A stretch of DNA of 64,000 nucleotides from Alkalihalobacillus alcalophilus ATCC 27647 = CGMCC 1.3604 (GCF_000292245.2 NZ_ALPT02000011.1:5405-69404); one strand, 5' to 3'; positions 33,738 through 42,571 are shown, numbered from the stretch's first letter. Numbers and translations: made by a program. The notes: a model not told the origin generated them from the sequence alone.

Positions 33738-34457
33738 CTATTTTGGATGACGATATTTTCCTAACAATATTTCATCACGGTATTTTTCTAAATCTGGTAG
33801 CCCTAACTTTTCGGCAATCGCTAATTCTGCCTCTTTATCGTACTCAACTCTGATAAATTGGATGGAATTAAACGAGCTTGTACCATCAATAATAGCATAA
33901 GACGCTGAGGTTAAATCGAGAGAATTGCCAACGCTTCCAACATTACAAAGAATACCTTTTTTGTATGTATGCATAAATGTAGTATGGATATCGCCGTAGA
34001 AAATAACATTCGGGCTTCTATCGGGATCAGCTTCATTTAATGTTTCACTATACTCAAACATCGAGAGTAATTTTTCTGACGAGTGAAATGGTAAAATCCG
34101 TTCAAATTCACTTCTAGGTGAAGCATGAAAACAACGAATCAACTGACCTTTTAGTTCTACATCAATAGAAAAAGGCAATGACTTTAAATACCGAAAATCT
34201 GAGTCCGTTAACCTTTCTTGAAACCACTGAACAAATTCACTATCTGAAGGGTTTTGGATAAAAGTATCCCAGTTGCCTCGAATCACTTTGTGACAATTCT
34301 CTTGTACAAGTTTAATACATTCCGAACCCTGTGGACCTTTTCCAATTAAATCCCCTAAACAAAAAATTTGCTCTATTCCTCTACTTCTAATATCTGATAA
34401 GACAGCTTCTAATGCCGTTTTATTTCCATGAATATCTGAGATGATTGCTATTTTCAT
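33738..34457 (-). CDS. Metallophosphoesterase (YfcE/MJ0936-like)
   Basis: 239 residues. Calcineurin-like metal motifs in order: DIHGNKTALE (D8, H10), FCLGDLIGKGP (D~37), VIRGNWDTF (N, GNxD/H variant), and CFHASPRS, then YGDIHTTFMH (GDxH). It is a cytosolic phosphodiesterase or phosphatase. GNWD in place of GNHD is common in the YfcE-like group. The substrate is unknown. Confidence 0.88.
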   Translation of the reverse strand: MKIAIISDIHGNKTALEAVLSDIRSRGIEQIFCLGDLIGKGPQGSECIKLVQENCHKVIRGNWDTFIQNPSDSEFVQWFQERLTDSDFRYLKSLPFSIDVELKGQLIRCFHASPRSEFERILPFHSSEKLLSMFEYSETLNEADPDRSPNVIFYGDIHTTFMHTYKKGILCNVGSVGNSLDLTSASYAIIDGTSSFNSIQFIRVEYDKEAELAIAEKLGLPDLEKYRDEILLGKYRHPK

Positions 34458-34483
34458 GTTGTACCTCCAATATTTGAGAATGA

Positions 34484-34751
34484 CTAACTATAAATTCGCT
34501 GTTGTTGCGTAAGGCCGTACATAGCAATATCAAGCTCCAGCCAACAAATGAAACGATCATAAACATCAGGGTTATCTTTATTAAGATATTACGATTCTCA
34601 ATCTCTAATAATTTTTTCTACATTCATAGTCGTTACTAAAAGCCACAAGAAAATTACTAATATTTACATTCGACAACTCCTCCCAAATACCTTTGTAGTG
34701 AGATAATTCAGCTAAAATTACAGTGCCTATTAAAAAATCTCGCTTCTTCAT
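34484..34751 (-). pseudogene. Probable decayed gene of unknown family
   Basis: From ATG 34751 a frame reads MKKRDFLIGTVILAELSHYK, then IWEELSNVNISNFLVAFSND, and stops. After more stops, another frame gives KDNPDVYDRFICWLELDIAM and GLTQQQRIYS to TAG at 34484. Both pieces have coding-like composition and the same strand, which suggests one gene broken by indels. No family is recognised. Confidence 0.4.
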
Positions 34752-34820
34752 GATTACGGTCCCTATCAGGCTCTCGCCCACCTATGTACTATCTGTTCAA
34801 TACTCAGTAGCTTTAACAGA

Positions 34821-34849
34821 AAAAAGCCCAGAATAATCTGAGCTTTTTA
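34821..34849. terminator. Intrinsic terminator, bidirectional
   Basis: AAAAAGCCCAGA and TCTGAGCTTTTT around an ATAA loop, placed just beyond the glycosyltransferase stop. Confidence 0.7.
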
Positions 34850-34916
34850 TTGGATACTATGTGATTTTTGAAGACTATTGAACCTTAACCTAGTAAAACA
34901 TCATTTCTCATTTCCC

Positions 34917-35918
34917 TTATTTTACGACCTTTTTTATTGCCTCAAGCATTTCCACAGCCCGATGCTCAATCGTATGATTTTGATGAGCAAACTGATATCC
35001 ATTCGCCGTAATTGCCTGTCTTTCTGCTTTATTTGTTAAATAGTACATCGTTTTTTCATAGAAATCATCAACTGTACAAGCAACAAAATTCTTTCCATCA
35101 ATAAAACCTAATTCTTCAATGTCCTCATTCGTTTCAGCTAAAAGCAAGGTATTACAAGCCAATGCCTCGAAAAATTTAAGGACGGCAATGCCACCTGTCT
35201 CATTCCGACTTCCACAAGTATAAAAGATTTTGGCACGATTCAGTTCTTTCGCATAAGCTTCCTTAACAAAATTATTTTCTTCTTCCGTTACACGATGTCC
35301 TGGATGGGGATGAAAAACAAAACCATTCTCTCCTAGCATACGTTTCAGCACTTGATCGCGGAACTCATACCTACCTTTTGGTGGAATCATTTTGGGCACT
35401 GCCACATTCTTTTCTTGCATTTCTTCTGAAGTAGTGTGAACAAGACCTAATAATAATGATTGAATGTCTTTTGGTTGCTTCCAGTCTTTCATTACCTCTT
35501 GATTAATCGCCCAAGGTACCCAACTTAACTTCTCTTCAAATTGTGGAAATACTTTTAAAAAAGGGTTTTTAGTTGGAGAAAAAATAAGATCAATTCGGTT
35601 ATTTCTTATATACTCTATTCTTTTATCTGGATCCCAGTGAAGGTCAATCACATAGGCACCTTTGGGAATGTTTACGTCTTCCAATCCGGTAATATTAGGA
35701 CTAAGGCCGTTCCTCCATGCAATATCATAATGTAAGATAAAATCTGGCTCAAATTTCAAAAAATCGATTATTTCATTAATATGGCCATCTTCATGCCAGT
35801 AGCGAACAGTGGCTATTTTTTCAAGGGCTTGAATCATGTCCCATTTAGGTTTATGTTTTAAATATTCATAAAACGGTTTGATTAGGATTAGAATTTTTAA
35901 CCTTTTTTCATACTTCAT
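34917..35918 (-). CDS. Glycosyltransferase, CgeB-like
   Basis: 333 residues. The N-terminal half has a Rossmann-like start (RLKILILIKPFYEYLKHKPK) and DLIFSPTKNPFLK. The C-terminal half has FYTCGSRNETGGIAVLKFFE followed by ACNTLLLAETNEDIEELGF, the family 1 glycosyltransferase domain found in spore maturation protein CgeB. It would transfer a sugar to a surface or spore-coat acceptor. No other glycan genes lie near. Confidence 0.75.
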   Translation of the reverse strand: MKYEKRLKILILIKPFYEYLKHKPKWDMIQALEKIATVRYWHEDGHINEIIDFLKFEPDFILHYDIAWRNGLSPNITGLEDVNIPKGAYVIDLHWDPDKRIEYIRNNRIDLIFSPTKNPFLKVFPQFEEKLSWVPWAINQEVMKDWKQPKDIQSLLLGLVHTTSEEMQEKNVAVPKMIPPKGRYEFRDQVLKRMLGENGFVFHPHPGHRVTEEENNFVKEAYAKELNRAKIFYTCGSRNETGGIAVLKFFEALACNTLLLAETNEDIEELGFIDGKNFVACTVDDFYEKTMYYLTNKAERQAITANGYQFAHQNHTIEHRAVEMLEAIKKVVK

Positions 35919-36073
35919 TTCATCACTCCCTAATACGGTTTCTTATATATCTCCATCTTTTTATCCTATTCTTGTACGATATGTGATGTAATGGGAATGA
36001 AACCCAAATTCCAAAAGAAATTTATCCACCCTCTCGATTTAAATAGAATTTTTAAAATTAATAAAAAACAGCC

Positions 36074-36102
36074 TTTACATTATACAAATATTGTTATATG
36101 AT
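36074..36102 (+). promoter_or_regulatory. Sigma-A promoter of the rsgA-like leader
   Basis: TTTACA (36074-36079), a 17-bp spacer and TATGAT (36097-36102), giving a start of transcription near 36109 and a leader of about 200 nt before the GTPase gene. Confidence 0.75.
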
Positions 36103-36136
36103 CTTTAATATTAAAGAGGAAAGAAGGTGATGGCAT

Positions 36137-36211
36137 ATGAAATACGTAAATAAAAACAGACAATCATCTATTTTAATGCTCATCCATCATCCTCAATTAT
36201 TGATCGGTTAA
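36137..36211 (+). CDS. Leader peptide (24 aa) of rsgA-like attenuator
   Basis: ATG 36137 follows GAAGGTGA with a 6-nt gap and opens 24 codons: MKYVNKNRQSSILMLIHHPQ then LLIG and TAA. Codons 15-19 lie over the segment that can form an antiterminator with 36250-36262. An overlapping 7-codon frame from ATG 36130 (MAYEIRK) is also present. Short length, a good ribosome site and overlap with the RNA switch suggest a regulatory rather than functional peptide. Confidence 0.65.
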   Translation: MKYVNKNRQSSILMLIHHPQLLIG

Positions 36212-36281
36212 TTTAGAATCGTTTCAACTAGTTAAGCATGCAGTAGCACGGATGATGGGTGACCTTGTCCGGGCTTTTTTT
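36180..36281 (+). promoter_or_regulatory. Transcription attenuator upstream of rsgA-like gene
   Basis: Terminator: AGCACGGA (36245-36252) with TCCGGGCT (36268-36275), 7 of 8 paired, running into seven T (36275-36281). Competing helix: TCATCCATCATCC (36180-36192, inside the leader ORF) with GGATGATGGGTGA (36250-36262), 13 pairs with one G-U. The two share 36250-36252, so they exclude each other. A ribosome reading through the leader ORF would cover 36180-36192 and leave the terminator free. Confidence 0.7.
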
Positions 36282-36312
36282 GTATGCATAAAAACACTAG
36301 GAGGAACACCAT

Positions 36313-37365
36313 TTGAATTTATTACAATCACGTTTAGCTTATAAAGAGGAAATTAATTTTACAGGAAATGAAGAGCTGCTCGCTCGAGTCATTAATGAAC
36401 AAAAAGGAAGATATATTGTCGAGACAACTACAGGGCCTCGCTCTGCACTTGTAAAAGGGAAAATGCACTACGAAGCTTTTTCACGAATGGATTACCCTGC
36501 AGTTGGTGATTGGGTCATTCTTAGAGATGTCGCCACCACAGATGAAGTTATTATCGATGAAATTCTACCTCGCTATAGTAAAATCACGCGAAAGGTTGCC
36601 GGATTAAAAACAGATGTGCAGATAGTAGCAACAAATGTGACGAAGGTTTTTATCGTCGTTAGTGCGGAGGAACCTTTAAATGCCCGGAAACTCGAACGTT
36701 ATTTGGCAGCCGTTTGGGATAATGGAGCTTCCCCGTTTATTGTATTTTCTAAAGCAGACTTGGCTGAAAATAGCGAACAAATCAAACAGGATGCAGAACT
36801 TATCGCCTTTGGGGTACCCGTGTTCTTATGGAGTGCAGAAACAATGGACGGTAAAGAGGAGATTCTCGAACATATTGATACTGAAGATACGATTGTGTTA
36901 ATTGGCAGCTCTGGCGTCGGAAAATCTACACTGATTAATGCTTTGTTAGAAGCAGACATTCAAAAAACAGGTGCCGTGCGTGCTGAGGATAAAAGAGGAA
37001 GACATACAACGACACACCGTGAGCTTCTCCTTCTGCCAACTGGTGGAGTCATTATTGATACGCCTGGAATGAGGGAGCTGCAGCTTTGGGCGGAAGATGA
37101 CCAATCCTTAAGTGGCTCATTCAATGATATCTCTACCTTATTTGAACAATGTCGATTTGCAGATTGTTCCCATAAAACCGAGCCAGGATGTGCTGTTTTG
37201 TCTGCCCTTGAGAACGGGACATTGGAGAACAGTCGATGGCAGAGCTACCTTAAGCTTCAACGAGAACTAGCCTATGCCGAGCGAAAGCAAAATGCACGAC
37301 TCGCTTCAGAAGAAAAGAAGCGCTGGAAGAAAGTCACGCAAAAGAGGAAAAAGGATAAATATTAA
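36313..37365 (+). CDS. rsgA: RsgA/YjeQ-type ribosome-assembly GTPase (circularly permuted)
   Basis: 350 residues from TTG 36313 (TAGGAGGA upstream). OB-type N-terminus (MDYPAVGDWVILRD), then permuted GTPase motifs: G4 FSKADL (about 154), G1 LIGSSGVGKSTLINAL (about 196), G3 IIDTPGMREL, and a C-terminal zinc site CRFADCSHKTEPGCAV. The tail is Lys/Arg-rich. RsgA helps 30S subunit maturation. The protein resembles the longer paralogue group found beside the housekeeping YloQ copy in Bacilli, and unlike that copy it has no prkC/prpC neighbours. It is preceded by a leader-ORF attenuator and followed by a strong terminator. Confidence 0.88.
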   Translation: MNLLQSRLAYKEEINFTGNEELLARVINEQKGRYIVETTTGPRSALVKGKMHYEAFSRMDYPAVGDWVILRDVATTDEVIIDEILPRYSKITRKVAGLKTDVQIVATNVTKVFIVVSAEEPLNARKLERYLAAVWDNGASPFIVFSKADLAENSEQIKQDAELIAFGVPVFLWSAETMDGKEEILEHIDTEDTIVLIGSSGVGKSTLINALLEADIQKTGAVRAEDKRGRHTTTHRELLLLPTGGVIIDTPGMRELQLWAEDDQSLSGSFNDISTLFEQCRFADCSHKTEPGCAVLSALENGTLENSRWQSYLKLQRELAYAERKQNARLASEEKKRWKKVTQKRKKDKY

Positions 37366-37470
37366 GATTTAAAAAAATAAGCCCCCTAATGAGTGAACGG
37401 CTCGTTTTAGGGAAGCTTAGTTTTCCTAGTTATAGCTAGCTAATCCTCTTTGAAGGATTGACTATTGCAC

Positions 37471-37503
37471 GACCATTAGTGGAGCAGCACTAATGGTCTT
37501 TTT
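37471..37503 (+). terminator. Strong terminator of rsgA-like gene
   Basis: GACCATTAGTG and CACTAATGGTC form a perfect 11-bp stem, followed by TTTTT. Confidence 0.85.
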
Positions 37504-37577
37504 ATCGTCTGTTTTCTTACTTGTATTATGACCGGTCTTTTATTAATTTTAATCATCTCATATCATTTTCTCAATAA

Positions 37578-38111
37578 TCATAGTTGACTTTCCCGAAATC
37601 CTTTAAAAGCAATAACCGGTCCCTTCCAATGTTCATTGTCTAAATAATCTTCTTTTAAAACTTCCCCATCACGATAACCACTTACTACTTTTCTCCAAAA
37701 ATGTTGTGCCGCTATATTTTTAGCAGTCTGCTTAATTTCCCAATTCCCTCTATATTGATTAAAAACTTGATGAGCAACTTTGAGTCCGAGCCCCTGCTTT
37801 CTAAACTTCCTCATAATAAAAAAGTCGCTCATCACATGTGTTGTTTCTGCTTTATTTAATTTTGTATATGCTTTTGGTACATCTAAAATTAGCAAAACAA
37901 AACCAGCAATTTCGCCATTCACCTTAATTAACAGTGGTCTCCGATAATCCTCCGTCCATTGATGGTCTAAATATTTATAAGAATACACCCCATGCTCTGT
38001 CAAAGAGTGCCCCTCACATTCACTGCTATCATATCGATACAACTGAATCAGCTTTTCTAAAATCGACTTATCCTCATAAGGAATAGCTGTTAATGTAAAC
38101 TCAATACTCAA
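37578..38111 (-). CDS. GNAT family acetyltransferase
   Basis: 177 residues. The acetyl-CoA region is FFIMRKFRKQGLGLKVAHQV (RKQGLG, about residue 97), preceded by a beta strand GEIAGFVLLILDVPK and followed by NIAAQHFWRKVVSGYRDGEV. It matches small GNAT proteins of the YoaA/PA4866-like group. Acceptor unknown. Single gene, convergent with rsgA. Confidence 0.85.
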   Translation of the reverse strand: MSIEFTLTAIPYEDKSILEKLIQLYRYDSSECEGHSLTEHGVYSYKYLDHQWTEDYRRPLLIKVNGEIAGFVLLILDVPKAYTKLNKAETTHVMSDFFIMRKFRKQGLGLKVAHQVFNQYRGNWEIKQTAKNIAAQHFWRKVVSGYRDGEVLKEDYLDNEHWKGPVIAFKGFRESQL

Positions 38112-38232
38112 CTAAATCTGCCCTTCCTTTCATTAACTATTTATAAAAAACAACTTGCTCTTTCATAAAATCCAAAACTAAAATGACTTAAATTAATTTA
38201 AGGAACATTTTGTAAAAAAAGGAAGTTCCTTT

Positions 38233-38781
38233 TTACTTAAACTTTTTCCAATCACTTTTTAATAAACTATATGTCACTAGATCTTCAAAATGATCATACA
38301 ACCATTGTCCTTGCCTTTTTATTCCCTCTTTTTGAAAACCTAACTTCTCGGGAATTGTTCTGCTTTTTTCATTATTGACTGCACATTGGATTTCCACTCG
38401 ATTTAAATTAATTTCTTCAAATAAATATTTTAAAAGAACACATACCGTTTTTGTGATGATACCTTTTCCTTGCATATTTTCAGCTAGAAAGTAACCAATA
38501 CTTGTGCTACTATTCTTCCAATCAATAAAATGCAGACAAACCATACCAATCAATTTACCATCATAGCGGATTCCTGCATCAAACCCATTATTTTCTGCAT
38601 AGTTATGGATCCACATTTTAATTATTGGTTCAAAATCATCAGGGGTCTTCCTTTTATCTACCCAAAGCAGCCATGGTCTTAAATGTTGTCGATTGGAATC
38701 CACTAATTCAAATAACTCTTCTTTTTGGTGTTGTTGGATTAATTCTACTGTTATTTTCTGGTCGATCTTAAAGGAAAACAA
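38233..38781 (-). CDS. GNAT acetyltransferase, YdaF/RimL type
   Basis: 182 residues. It follows the YdaF pattern closely: LVDSNRQHLRPWLLWVD, then SIGYFLAENMQGKGIITKTV (acetyl-CoA loop) and LNRVEIQCAVNNEKSRTIPE with LGFQKEG. YdaF-like enzymes are cytosolic and acetylate ribosomal or small-molecule amines. A C8 run lies immediately upstream of the start. Confidence 0.9.
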   Translation of the reverse strand: MFSFKIDQKITVELIQQHQKEELFELVDSNRQHLRPWLLWVDKRKTPDDFEPIIKMWIHNYAENNGFDAGIRYDGKLIGMVCLHFIDWKNSSTSIGYFLAENMQGKGIITKTVCVLLKYLFEEINLNRVEIQCAVNNEKSRTIPEKLGFQKEGIKRQGQWLYDHFEDLVTYSLLKSDWKKFK

Positions 38782-38955
38782 ACACTCACCCCCCCCCCTT
38801 ATAAATCCAATATTCTGTAAATTAACTTTATCATATCATACATTATCCTATTAATTGATAAAATAGATTTAATAATCATTTATTCCTTTCTCCTACCTCC
38901 CTTCGTCCCATAACTGCTATACTATAGAAAAGACTTGAAAGGAAGCCGACTTCTA

Positions 38956-39549
38956 ATGAAACAATACATGCTAGATACTAATTGTATTCGCTATACTGTC
39001 TCTAAAAATAAACACTTAAAAAAGGCTTCCAAACGTTTTTTTCAGATGGTCGAGGAAGAAAAGAAAATAAATGAAGTTCACTTAGTCATCCCTGAAGAGG
39101 TCAAGGAAGAGCTCATCAACCAAATGTACGGATTTCGAGAAGTGTTTCATAATGAGCGGGAAATAGAAAATATTGAAGCCTTTTTGCCACAGCTAAAAGT
39201 TGTGCCAAATGATATTAACTATGAAGAAGAAAAATTGATCCGTAGAATGGCCGCCATTGTCACAACACGTTACCGCACTCCTTTAACTCAGGAAATCAAT
39301 AAAAATTTCCGCTTTCCATCAGCCTCAGATGCCCGAATATTAGGCTCAGCCCTAAAAACGGATTCCGTTATGGTTACAAATAATACCCGAGAATTTATTC
39401 TATTGCTTTTCTTAGCCCAACCAAAGCAACAAATTTTATATGATTTAGAAGAAGGGCAGTACTTAAAAATATCACAAACTCTGTATGATTTAGTCTGGAA
39501 TGATCCTGAATTTACCCACTTGTATAACGACTTGAACAAGTGTTACTAA
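38956..39549 (+). CDS. PIN-like domain ribonuclease
   Basis: 197 residues from ATG 38956 (AAAGGAAG upstream). PIN features: N-terminal MLDTNCIRY (first Asp), internal Glu in IPEEVKEELINQ, and C-terminal SASDARILGSALKTDSVMVT followed by NNTREF. PIN domains cut RNA with two or three acidic residues and Mg. No antitoxin gene lies directly upstream or downstream, so this is not an obvious VapBC pair; a solitary PIN protein or an unlinked system is possible. Confidence 0.75.
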   Translation: MKQYMLDTNCIRYTVSKNKHLKKASKRFFQMVEEEKKINEVHLVIPEEVKEELINQMYGFREVFHNEREIENIEAFLPQLKVVPNDINYEEEKLIRRMAAIVTTRYRTPLTQEINKNFRFPSASDARILGSALKTDSVMVTNNTREFILLLFLAQPKQQILYDLEEGQYLKISQTLYDLVWNDPEFTHLYNDLNKCY

Positions 39550-39741
39550 TAACTTAATTAAATGTTATTAGCTGTTTTTTTATTTTATAGATTATAGCAC
39601 AAAGAATGCTTAAAACCGCTGACCATTTACTAATTTTCATACCTCAACCCACCCCCACGTTCATTTAATTCAGTCTATACACCCATTAAATTAACATTAA
39701 TGTATAATTGATACATATCATTATGTTGGATTGGAGGAAAA

Positions 39742-39837
39742 ATGAAAAAAACACTAAAAATAGGGTTACTAATTATAGTGATCGGTTGGCTGCTCTTAAT
39801 CGTTGCAGGATTTCTCGGGGTGTTTTTTAATAATTAA
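39742..39837 (+). CDS. Very small membrane peptide (31 aa)
   Basis: ATG 39742 follows TTGGAGGAAAA. The product (KTLKIGLLIIVIGWLLLIVA, then GFLGVFFNN) is one hydrophobic helix with a Lys-rich N-terminus. It ends 24 bp before the next membrane-protein gene and is probably co-transcribed with it. Its small size argues for a regulatory or accessory subunit. Confidence 0.6.
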   Translation: MKKTLKIGLLIIVIGWLLLIVAGFLGVFFNN

Positions 39838-39860
39838 ATAGATAAAGAGAGGTGTTGATG

Positions 39861-40178
39861 ATGAAAGTATTTATAAAAGATGTAGGCAGATCGATTGAGT
39901 TATTCTTCTTCGTGGCCATTGGTTTGTATTTAGTGTATAACTTTGGTGAGAGATTCTATGGAACTTACGGAATTACATTCACGGGAAATATTTGGGTTAA
40001 TTGGTTTGGATTATCCTATTTCTTGTTTGTTCTATATGCCTTATTAATGGGGCTCGTGTTCTTTAAAAATGTGAAATTTTATAACGATTTTTTAACCTCT
40101 AAAATGTCTTGGGCTTTATTAGGTGTATCTATTTTTATTCTGGTCATTCCATTTATAAAAGGAGAGAATCCTTTTTAA
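39861..40178 (+). CDS. Small membrane protein, three helices
   Basis: 105 residues from ATG 39861; GAGAGGTG is best spaced for this start, although ATG 39858 and GTG 39852 are in frame. Helices lie near 10-27, 45-68 and 80-98. It follows the 31-residue membrane peptide. No family is recognised. A large inverted-repeat element begins 22 bp downstream. Confidence 0.62.
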   Translation: MKVFIKDVGRSIELFFFVAIGLYLVYNFGERFYGTYGITFTGNIWVNWFGLSYFLFVLYALLMGLVFFKNVKFYNDFLTSKMSWALLGVSIFILVIPFIKGENPF

Positions 40179-40200
40179 TGAGAGAAAAAATCTTAAATCT

Positions 40201-40520
40201 AGAGGCTGGGACAGAACCCTCTTCTGATACGAAAAACAGGTAACGTTTATTGGAATCGTAGTGGATGGCGTTCGACTCACCGCTCCCGAAAATCATGCTT
40301 CGCGTCCTGTGGGGTGGCACTGAACTAACCGGCTAAGCCGGTGGATTTCAGCCCTGCCACTAGGTCCCACGGGAGTCTTCGCATGTTTTCGTCCGCTAAG
40401 ACAGAGGATGAATCTTTTCATTCCTTTTGTAATATAAAATAAGAAATTTCCAATAAAAAAGTTAAATGATCGTCATTTTAGTCATTCAACTCTTTTTTTA
40501 TTGGTTTTGTCCCAGCCTCT
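40201..40520. repeat. 320-bp MITE-like element with terminal inverted repeats
   Basis: The ends AGAGGCTGGGACAGAAC (40201-40217) and TTTTGTCCCAGCCTCT (40505-40520) are inverted repeats. Inside lies a long imperfect palindrome (about 40288-40391) centred on CCGGCTAAGCCGG with nested GTGGCA/TGCCAC and CATGC/GCATG arms, plus a second hairpin at 40450-40505 (CCAATAAAAAA...TTTTTTTATTGG). No coding frame is seen. Terminal sequences of this kind recur in low-GC Gram-positive genomes. Confidence 0.75.
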
Positions 40521-40543
40521 TTGGTTTAGTAGTATCTCTTTAG

Positions 40544-40984
40544 CTACAATCCGAGCTCATAATGATAAAAATTCGTATCCTTTTGATAACCATTTTTTTC
40601 ATAAAGCCTCTGTGCTGCTTGATTATCTGGTGCAGTACTCAAACTAAGACTCACCGCTCCCGTTTCGATCGCAAATTTCTTTGCTTTCTCTAATAATTGT
40701 TCACCTAGGCCACGCTTACGTGCTTCACTAGCAATATACAAATCATTTAAAATCCACGCTCTTTTCATAGATATAGAAGAAAAAGTTGGATAAAGCTGGG
40801 TAAACCCTAAATAATACTTATCTTCTTTCACTACAAATATGACTGAATCTTTTTTCTCCAGACGAACTGTTAAGTAAGTTTTAGCCCCCTCAAGATCAGA
40901 TGCTTGTTCATAAAACTGCCGATAATGATTAAATAAAACGGATACCCCTTCTAAATCTTCCATAGTAGCTTGATAAATTTCCAA
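40544..40984 (-). CDS. GNAT family acetyltransferase
   Basis: 146 residues. The acetyl-CoA loop is LYIASEARKRGLGEQLLEKA (about residues 82-101), followed by LSTAPDNQAAQRLYEKNGYQ. This is the compact RimI-like GNAT form. The MITE-like element lies directly downstream. Acceptor unknown. Confidence 0.88.
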   Translation of the reverse strand: MEIYQATMEDLEGVSVLFNHYRQFYEQASDLEGAKTYLTVRLEKKDSVIFVVKEDKYYLGFTQLYPTFSSISMKRAWILNDLYIASEARKRGLGEQLLEKAKKFAIETGAVSLSLSTAPDNQAAQRLYEKNGYQKDTNFYHYELGL

Positions 40985-41021
40985 CGACCTTCACTTCCAT
41001 TTCTTTTTGATAATTTGATAG

Positions 41022-41639
41022 TTACAATTCGGGAACCATTTTGGTCCGACTATTAGTGAACACTTTTTGATAACAAATGCATTCATGGACTCTTTGAAAC
41101 TGCTCTTTCATAAACTCTTTTTTATCTCCAACGAAATGGGCAAAAGCCTGGATAGGATGGAGGTCAGGAAACTTACCTACCAATGTTCTTTTTATTTCAT
41201 CACTTGTTTCCAGATAAACATGTAAATAAGAATGAACATTTGCAAAACCTTGTTTGTTATACCAATCATTTACCCAGTCATCATCTCTTGTCCACGCTTC
41301 AAAATAATGAAGTCCTTTTCTTTGAGCTATTATTTCAGCCTCATGTAAAAGTTTGGAAGCTATCCCTTTTCGACGAAAGTCAGGGTGCACAGCTATATGC
41401 CAGATCATTCCACCAAGCCCCGTACTTTTTGAACATATCGTTTTTCTCTTAAGCTCATATTCAATGTCTAATAATCCAACTATTTGGTTATCAACAATAG
41501 AGACTAATTCAATGGCTGGATTTTCATACGTTTCTTTTTCCTTCAGTACATTGTCAAAATAAGCCGTATCTAAAAAAGCTAAAACGCGACATCGAATCCA
41601 TCCTGTTTCATCTTCTTTTTTATATTGTCTAATCTTCAT
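41022..41639 (-). CDS. GNAT family acetyltransferase
   Basis: 205 residues from ATG 41639 (AAGGAGC with a 4-nt gap; an ATG five codons upstream lacks a site). Acetyl-CoA loop IAVHPDFRRKGIASKLLHEA (about 90-109), then YFEAWTRDDDWVNDWYNKQG. The C-terminal 60 residues extend beyond the core domain and are unassigned. It is followed by another GNAT gene 37 bp downstream. Confidence 0.87.
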   Translation of the reverse strand: MKIRQYKKEDETGWIRCRVLAFLDTAYFDNVLKEKETYENPAIELVSIVDNQIVGLLDIEYELKRKTICSKSTGLGGMIWHIAVHPDFRRKGIASKLLHEAEIIAQRKGLHYFEAWTRDDDWVNDWYNKQGFANVHSYLHVYLETSDEIKRTLVGKFPDLHPIQAFAHFVGDKKEFMKEQFQRVHECICYQKVFTNSRTKMVPEL

Positions 41640-41836
41640 AAAAGCTCCTTCCACATGTTTAGACCGACCTGTTTTATTAAGTGTGGACCCATTTACTTGG
41701 ATTATTAGATATCTATTTCAGTCATTATAGCATGAATTTCCAATTTAATAGCTACATCGCCTTACTTAAAAGCCTAAGTTATCAGAATTTATCAAACTTA
41801 ATAAGACTCACCTACCTCATTTTGTTCCTTTCTTAT

Positions 41837-42460
41837 TTACGATACTAAAGACAACAAATAATAACCAATCAACAAAGCCACCGCCCAAATAAAAAGAGCC
41901 GATATTTTATTAATAAGGTTTAACCACTTCCCTGACTGGTCCAGTCTCTTTACCACTTTTCCAAGATAGGAGAGTAATAAGAACACAATCCATGAAACTA
42001 AGATACAAGCTATAGTAAAGGCGATTTTTTCTTCTATTAATTGATAAGGAAGTGAGCTTGTTCCAATCACACCGACTGTATCCATCAGAGCATGAGGATT
42101 TAATAAGGAAACCGACATCGCAAATGTTACCTGCTTTCGAGTAGAAAGAGCTCTCGATTTCTCATGGACAGTGTGGTTGGACGTTTTCCAAATCGTGAAC
42201 CCCATATAAAGTAAAAAGAGAAAGCCAACTAAATATAAAATGAGTTGCACTGTCGGAAACGTCATCACAAATACAGAGACACCCATCACCGCCAATATAA
42301 TTAACACCGTATCACAAAGAGCAGCTGTAATGACGACTGGCAGTGTTTGTACCCACTTGGGCTGAGTAGCGCCTTGATTAAAGATAAATAAATTTTGTGG
42401 ACCAAGCGGTAGAATTAAACCAAGTGATAAAATAAAACCGTGAATAAAAGCAATAATCAT
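41837..42460 (-). CDS. LysE-type amino acid exporter
   Basis: 207 residues with six helices. The N-terminal HGFILSLGLILPLGPQNLFI is the LysE/ArgO signature with the conserved PxGPQN. Members export lysine, arginine or other amino acids. The gene is divergent from a MocR-type regulator across 111 bp, the usual arrangement for a controlled exporter. Confidence 0.9.
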   Translation of the reverse strand: MIIAFIHGFILSLGLILPLGPQNLFIFNQGATQPKWVQTLPVVITAALCDTVLIILAVMGVSVFVMTFPTVQLILYLVGFLFLLYMGFTIWKTSNHTVHEKSRALSTRKQVTFAMSVSLLNPHALMDTVGVIGTSSLPYQLIEEKIAFTIACILVSWIVFLLLSYLGKVVKRLDQSGKWLNLINKISALFIWAVALLIGYYLLSLVS

Positions 42461-42571
42461 GTTGGATATTCCCCTTTCTTTTGCTCTACCGACGATGATA
42501 TGCTAAAGACAAAAGAAGGAAAACAACCAATTAATAAAAGATCAAACCAACCAATTTTATAAGGAGTTTTA

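Noticed and set aside
38935..39549. PIN protein as toxin of a VapBC pair
   Set aside because: No small antitoxin gene with a DNA-binding fold lies directly upstream or downstream, so a toxin-antitoxin call is not supported.
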